A stretch of 36,151 nucleotides of DNA, taken from the NCBI GenBank assembly GCA_944382785.1, contig CALWNO010000026.1:1-36151 (forward strand), written 5' to 3'. The notes under the pieces are model-generated. The model saw only the letters and a program-made list of their open reading frames with translations, made no database searches and was not told the DNA's origin. The first letter of the stretch is position 1, and every line of letters starts with the position of its first letter. Below are positions 32,333 to 36,151 of this stretch, in pieces. The DNA comes from an uncultured Gemmiger sp. (GTDB lineage Bacteria; Bacillota; Clostridia; Oscillospirales; Ruminococcaceae). A program made the translations under genes and the position numbers.

Positions 32333-34234
32333 TCAGCGGCAGAGCAGCGGCGCGAACACGCCGCCCTGTACGCTGCGGGCAATGAAGGCCACATACCGGC
32401 CGGTCTTGGTGTCGTACCAGTCGGAGAAAGGCACCCGGGAGGTAGTCTCCCGCAAAACCAGGGCCACCGGGTCCAGCAGGGCCAGGCGGGTTTCCCGGTC
32501 CGGCGCCATGGCGGCGGTCCAGCAGATCCAGTCCGACTTGGTGTAATCCGCCCGGGAATCCAGCGGGAGCCCGTACCGGTTGATACGGGGCAGGTAGCTG
32601 GCCGTTTCGGCAGCATAGAAGCTTTCCGGCAGCAGGCCCAGGTTCAGCACCCGGTCCCACAGCAGGTTGTATTTCATGCTCCAGCCCTTCCCGTCCAGCG
32701 TCAGAGGGGTGTTGCCCTTGTCGCCGATGGTTTCCAGCAGACGGGCTGCCATCTTCCGGGCCAGAGCCTCATGGGTCTCGCTGCCGGTCAGGCGGGCATA
32801 GCAGGCCACCCCCACCACAGCCTTGGCGGCCAGGTTTACATTGTGGGCCAGATGCCCCGCAAAATCGTCGGTGCACAGCTGTTCATCCGGGTCCTGGCCG
32901 CATTCTACCAGATACCGGACCCACTTGTCCAGAAGGGGCCGATACCGTTCCGCCAGTTCCTTTCCGGCTCCGAAGGTGCGGGCGGCTTCCAGCATGATGA
33001 GCATGTTGCCGCACTCCTCCACCGGCATCTGGTAGGCAGGGTCATAGATATCGCTGCCGGCGGGATACAGGTAGTAGGGCGGGTAGCTCTGGCCGGGCCG
33101 CACATGCCGGCGGGCGGCATAGACCTGACCGGTGGCCAACGGATACCGGCCCACATCGTGGGGCGCAAAATCATACGTCCATACCGGCATGGAAGCAAAT
33201 TCCAGCACCGGACGGCACAGAGCGTTGACCAGTTCGGGGCAGAATTGCAAAAACAGCGGGATGGACGGGTAGCTCACATCCACCGTCCCGATGCAGCCGT
33301 TGGAATCATTTTCCTTGGACAGGAAGGCCATTTCTCCAGCCGGGGTGGCAATGAGCTTGTGGGCAGCAAAAGTCTGGCGCCAGGCTGCATTCACCAGCGC
33401 AACATATTCTTCGCCCCCCGCTTCCCGGGCCTGGTCGGCCAATGTCCGGTCCAGCTGCCGGCAGCGGTCCAGGATCTGGTCAAAATGGGCAAAGGCAAAC
33501 CGGATGGCGTCGGTGATCTGCCTTCCGTCCCGGCGATACCATGCCTTGCACAGATCGCCGAAATAGTTGATGGAAGCGATGTCGTCGTAAGCAATCACCG
33601 ACTTGGCCGGTGTGCCGTCCAACGGCAGGTTGCAGGTCGTCTGCACCCCATCCCCTGTCCGTTCGGTTTTGCCCTCCGAGGTGAGATACAGATATCCCCA
33701 GTCGATGGTGATGTGGTCCCCGGAATGGCTCAGGGGTTTCTGTACCGCCTGCCCGCACCAGGCGGCGGAGTGATCTGCCAGCATCAGCTCCGCCCCTTCC
33801 ATGGCCGGGCGGATCTCCCCGTCATAGCACAGACGGTCGGACAGATGCAGCCGCACCTGTACGGTGTGCGCCGCCCCATCCAGGGAAACCGCCGCCAGGG
33901 TGACCAGGGTCACCGGCATGCTCAGCAGGTCCAGGTCATCCGGCAGGGCGGGGGTGGCAAAGCAGGTTTCCAGCTGTACCCCGCCGAAGGTACTGACAAA
34001 CCGGGTGCGGGTGGCACTGACCTGCAGTTCGGTCAGGTCGGCTTCCGGCTCCGGCCCGGCTCCCAGGAACCGGCAGGGACAGCCGTCCACGGTCATGGTG
34101 CCGCGGATGGGTTTGACCGGGCCGCTCCAATGGCAGCTGTCGGTTTGGGTCAGTGTATCGGCAGGCATCCAGATGGACAGATAAGGGTCGGATGCGATGA
34201 GGGGAATGGCGGGAAGTCGGTCTATATGCGGCAT
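32333..34234 (-). CDS. DUF5127/DUF4965/DUF1793 (glutaminase A-like) protein
   Basis: 633 aa, GAGGAGG ribosome site, no signal peptide. An N-terminal beta-sandwich (about 1-260) with PYLSIWMPADTLTQTDSCHW near the start leads into an alpha/alpha-toroid domain (about 275-625). That domain carries WRQTFAAHKL, SKENDSNGCIGTVDVSYPS, EECGNMLIML, and KWSM-like GWSMKYNLLWDRVL. This is the layout of fungal glutaminase A-type proteins. In gut Firmicutes such genes usually sit in carbohydrate loci, and the fold resembles inverting glycosidases. Here it lies between sugar permeases and a sugar isomerase, so I favour glycoside cleavage over glutaminase activity. Confidence 0.8.
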   Translation of the reverse strand: MPHIDRLPAIPLIASDPYLSIWMPADTLTQTDSCHWSGPVKPIRGTMTVDGCPCRFLGAGPEPEADLTELQVSATRTRFVSTFGGVQLETCFATPALPDDLDLLSMPVTLVTLAAVSLDGAAHTVQVRLHLSDRLCYDGEIRPAMEGAELMLADHSAAWCGQAVQKPLSHSGDHITIDWGYLYLTSEGKTERTGDGVQTTCNLPLDGTPAKSVIAYDDIASINYFGDLCKAWYRRDGRQITDAIRFAFAHFDQILDRCRQLDRTLADQAREAGGEEYVALVNAAWRQTFAAHKLIATPAGEMAFLSKENDSNGCIGTVDVSYPSIPLFLQFCPELVNALCRPVLEFASMPVWTYDFAPHDVGRYPLATGQVYAARRHVRPGQSYPPYYLYPAGSDIYDPAYQMPVEECGNMLIMLEAARTFGAGKELAERYRPLLDKWVRYLVECGQDPDEQLCTDDFAGHLAHNVNLAAKAVVGVACYARLTGSETHEALARKMAARLLETIGDKGNTPLTLDGKGWSMKYNLLWDRVLNLGLLPESFYAAETASYLPRINRYGLPLDSRADYTKSDWICWTAAMAPDRETRLALLDPVALVLRETTSRVPFSDWYDTKTGRYVAFIARSVQGGVFAPLLCR

Positions 34235-34273
34235 GGAAAGCAGCCTCCTCTTGGCAGAATGGAGCCCGGGGCT

Positions 34274-35140
34274 TCAGCCCTTCAGGCCCTGGATACTGAT
34301 GCCTTCCACCAGGTTTTTCTGAAAGAAGAAAAACAGGGTCAGAACCGGCACCAGGGACAGAGCGGACATGGCAAAGGTAGCGCCGTAGTCCGCCTGGGAA
34401 CTGTCGTTGAACATTTTCAGCGCGTACGCCACAGTGTACATGGCGGGTTTGTTCAGGTAGAGCAACGCGCCCATGAAATCCTCCCAGCTGCCCATAAAGG
34501 TCAGCACCCCCACCGTCACCAGGGACGGTACGATCATGGGCAGGATGATCCGGCTGAACACCCCATACCAGCTGCAGCCGTCGATCTTGGCGGCGTCGTC
34601 CATATCCCGGGGAATGCCCCGGATGAACTGCATGATCAGGAAGATATTGAACCCGCTGGCAAAGAAGGAGGGTACGATCATAGGCAGGAAGGTACCCACC
34701 CAGCCCATATTGTTGAACAGAACAAAGCGGGGAATCATCATGACCTGACCGGGCAGCATCATGGTGATGATCATCATCACAAACCAGAAGTTGCGGCCCT
34801 TGAAGCGGATGCGTGCCAGGCCGAAGGCCACCAGGGCGGAGGAAAAGACCATTCCCACCGAGGACAGCACCGCCACCAGGATGGAGTTTTTGAAGAAGGT
34901 GCCGAAGGTATAGTTGCCGAAGCCCTTCCAGCCCATGATGTAATGCTCAATGGTGAAATTCCTGGGGATCAGGGAGGTGGCGGTGGAGAAGATATCACCG
35001 TTGGGTTTGAAGGAGGATGCCACCAGCCAGAGGATGGGATACAGCATCAGAAAGCTGACGATGAGCATCAGTACGTGGTAAACCGTGGTGCCGACAGCGC
35101 GGCGGGCGGAAACGCTGTGCGTAATATTTTTGATCGTCAT
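34274..35140 (-). CDS. CUT1 sugar ABC permease (MalG/UgpE type)
   Basis: 288 aa; ATG 35140 follows the upstream stop by 4 nt with GAAGGGAAG inside the upstream gene. Six membrane segments and the EAA loop DMDDAAKIDGCSWYGVFSRI, ending GISIQGLKG as usual for this subfamily. Together with the MalF-type partner it forms the channel for oligosaccharide or glycoside uptake. Confidence 0.92.
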   Translation of the reverse strand: MTIKNITHSVSARRAVGTTVYHVLMLIVSFLMLYPILWLVASSFKPNGDIFSTATSLIPRNFTIEHYIMGWKGFGNYTFGTFFKNSILVAVLSSVGMVFSSALVAFGLARIRFKGRNFWFVMMIITMMLPGQVMMIPRFVLFNNMGWVGTFLPMIVPSFFASGFNIFLIMQFIRGIPRDMDDAAKIDGCSWYGVFSRIILPMIVPSLVTVGVLTFMGSWEDFMGALLYLNKPAMYTVAYALKMFNDSSQADYGATFAMSALSLVPVLTLFFFFQKNLVEGISIQGLKG

Positions 35141-35144
35141 AGCT

Positions 35145-36068
35145 TTACTTCCCTTCCGATTCATAGTAGACCCACGCGCTGGAGGAGCGGAAGATCAGAG
35201 CGGTGAAGAAGGCAATGACCAGCAGCATGAACCAGGCCATGGCGGAGCCGTAGCCCATCTCAAACTGGTCGAAGGCCTTGTTGTACAGGTGTACGCCGTA
35301 ATACAGGGTGGTGTTCAGCGGCTTGCCCTGGGTGATCAGGTAGCTGGAGTTGAAGGCCTGGAAAGCGCCGATGACCTGATTGATCAGGTTGAAGAAGATG
35401 ATGGGGGTCAGCATGGGCAGGGTGATGGAGAAGAACCGGCGCACCGGACCCGCCCCGTCCACGATGGCGGCTTCATGGTAACTGGGGGGAATGTTCTTGA
35501 TGGCCGCCAGGAAGATGAGCATGGAGCTGCCGAACTGCCAGACACCCAGAGCGATCAGGGTTCCCAGCGCCGTTTTCGGATTGCCCAGCCAGGCGGTGTC
35601 ATCCGGCAGGCCCAGGGCACCCAGGATCTGGTTGATGACGCCGTTGACCGAGAATAATTGTTTCCACAAAAGGGCGATGGCCACGCTGCCGCCCATGAGG
35701 GAGGGAATGTAGAAGGCCGAACGATAAAATCCGGTGAGCCGGGTGGCCTTGGCCAGCACCAGCGCCACGATCAGAGAGACCGCCAGCTTGATGGGCACCT
35801 GGATAAAGGCAAACTTGAAGGTGACCCAGAAGGAAGTCCAGAACAGATCATCCTCAAAGAACATTTCCTTGTAGTTGTCCAGGCCGACCCACTTGGCCGG
35901 AGAAAGGATGTTGTAATCGGTAAACGAAAGATACAGAGAGGTGAAGAAGGGAATCAGGGTAAAGACCAGCAAGCCAATGATAAAGGGCAGTATGAAGACA
36001 TAGCCCGCCACATTGTCATGATCCAGCACAGAGCTGAGCTTGCGTCTGACGCCGGTGGTTTTCTTCAT
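35145..36068 (-). CDS. CUT1 sugar ABC permease (MalF/UgpA type)
   Basis: 307 aa; start ATG 36068 with AAGGAG 8 nt ahead. Six membrane segments (first at about residues 22-45), substrate-channel motif GLDNYKEMF and EAA loop SYHEAAIVDGAGPVRRFF. No ATPase gene is in the operon, so a shared MsmX/MsmK-type ATPase encoded elsewhere probably drives it. The binding protein gene is expected just right of the window. Confidence 0.92.
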   Translation of the reverse strand: MKKTTGVRRKLSSVLDHDNVAGYVFILPFIIGLLVFTLIPFFTSLYLSFTDYNILSPAKWVGLDNYKEMFFEDDLFWTSFWVTFKFAFIQVPIKLAVSLIVALVLAKATRLTGFYRSAFYIPSLMGGSVAIALLWKQLFSVNGVINQILGALGLPDDTAWLGNPKTALGTLIALGVWQFGSSMLIFLAAIKNIPPSYHEAAIVDGAGPVRRFFSITLPMLTPIIFFNLINQVIGAFQAFNSSYLITQGKPLNTTLYYGVHLYNKAFDQFEMGYGSAMAWFMLLVIAFFTALIFRSSSAWVYYESEGK

Positions 36069-36106
36069 GGCGATGGCTCCTTGTATTATAGAGTAGTAGT
36101 TATTAG

Positions 36107-36124
36107 AGCCCCTCTCCAAGGGCT
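36107..36124 (-). other. Small hairpin ahead of the MalF-type permease gene
   Basis: Minus strand AGCCCTTGGAGAGGGGCT folds into a 7-bp stem with a GGAG loop, 39 nt before the permease start. It has no T tract. By analogy with the hairpin at 15523-15547 it may separate an upstream binding-protein gene from the permeases. A TATAAT at 36085-36090 (minus) has no matching -35. Confidence 0.3.
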
Positions 36125-36151
36125 GTGCTACACTGTAAGGGATGCTGTGGA

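Noticed and set aside
32771-35206. 811-codon open frame on the plus strand
   Set aside because: It lies antisense to the DUF4965 and permease genes, is Gly/Gln/His-rich without any family motif, and has no ribosome site; a product of high third-position GC on the other strand.
1-36151. CRISPR arrays, insertion sequences, tRNA or rRNA genes, phage or integrase genes
   Set aside because: I saw no regularly spaced repeats, transposase or integrase motifs, or RNA gene signatures on either strand.

Overview
The window looks like chromosome of a high-GC, monoderm gut Clostridium relative. The best guess is Oscillospiraceae/Ruminococcaceae, of the Faecalibacterium, Gemmiger or Subdoligranulum kind. 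The reasons are TTGACA-17-TATAAT type promoters, strong AGGAGG ribosome sites, a lipoprotein-type ABC transporter, a Pel-like export locus with no outer-membrane parts, and an anaerobe's set of enzymes (Fe-type alcohol dehydrogenase, LarA-type racemase). The genus is inference; no rRNA or marker gene is present.

Bases 1-520 are AT-rich: a leftward promoter and the 5' end of a leftward gene that seems frameshifted, a bidirectional terminator, and a possible gene remnant. Bases 521-12537 hold nine tightly coupled rightward genes, the highlight of the window. They form an extended Gram-positive Pel-like exopolysaccharide operon: a degenerate epimerase fused to a PelD-like sensor without GGDEF domain, PelE-like, DUF2194 deacetylase-like, PelF, PelG, CotH kinase-like, VTC-type polyphosphate polymerase-like, DUF4956, and a membrane-anchored DUF4832 glycosidase-like protein. 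PelF would polymerise and PelG translocate a glycan under control of the PelD/PelE inner complex. The deacetylase-like and DUF4832 proteins would modify or trim it outside. The CotH/VTC/DUF4956 trio suggests a phosphorylation or polyphosphate step.

Bases 12617-16835 hold a leftward iron(III)/polyamine/phosphonate-class ABC transporter operon (binding lipoprotein, hairpin, fused permease, ATPase) with a strong promoter and an upstream inverted repeat. Bases 17020-20574 hold an M42 peptidase, an EamA/DMT transporter, a truncated DUF554 gene that kept its promoter, and an alpha/beta hydrolase. Bases 20545-24847 hold an Fe-alcohol dehydrogenase/aldehyde dehydrogenase pair and a LarA-family racemase, leftward. 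Divergent from larA is an HD-domain gene (24994-25494). Next comes a quinone-oxidoreductase-like MDR gene behind a promoter with two identical-format operators (25659-25724).

Bases 26950-36151 form a convergent sugar-utilisation island. Rightward: two duplicated Gfo/Idh/MocA oxidoreductases and a GH43-like protein. Leftward: two CUT1 sugar permeases, a DUF4965/glutaminase-like protein, a xylose-isomerase-like TIM barrel protein and a third Gfo/Idh/MocA enzyme. The gene set resembles clusters that process glycosides through 3-keto sugar intermediates (compare E. coli ycj). The transporter's binding protein probably lies beyond the right edge, and no ATPase is present. A 20-bp-stem terminator separates the two arms.
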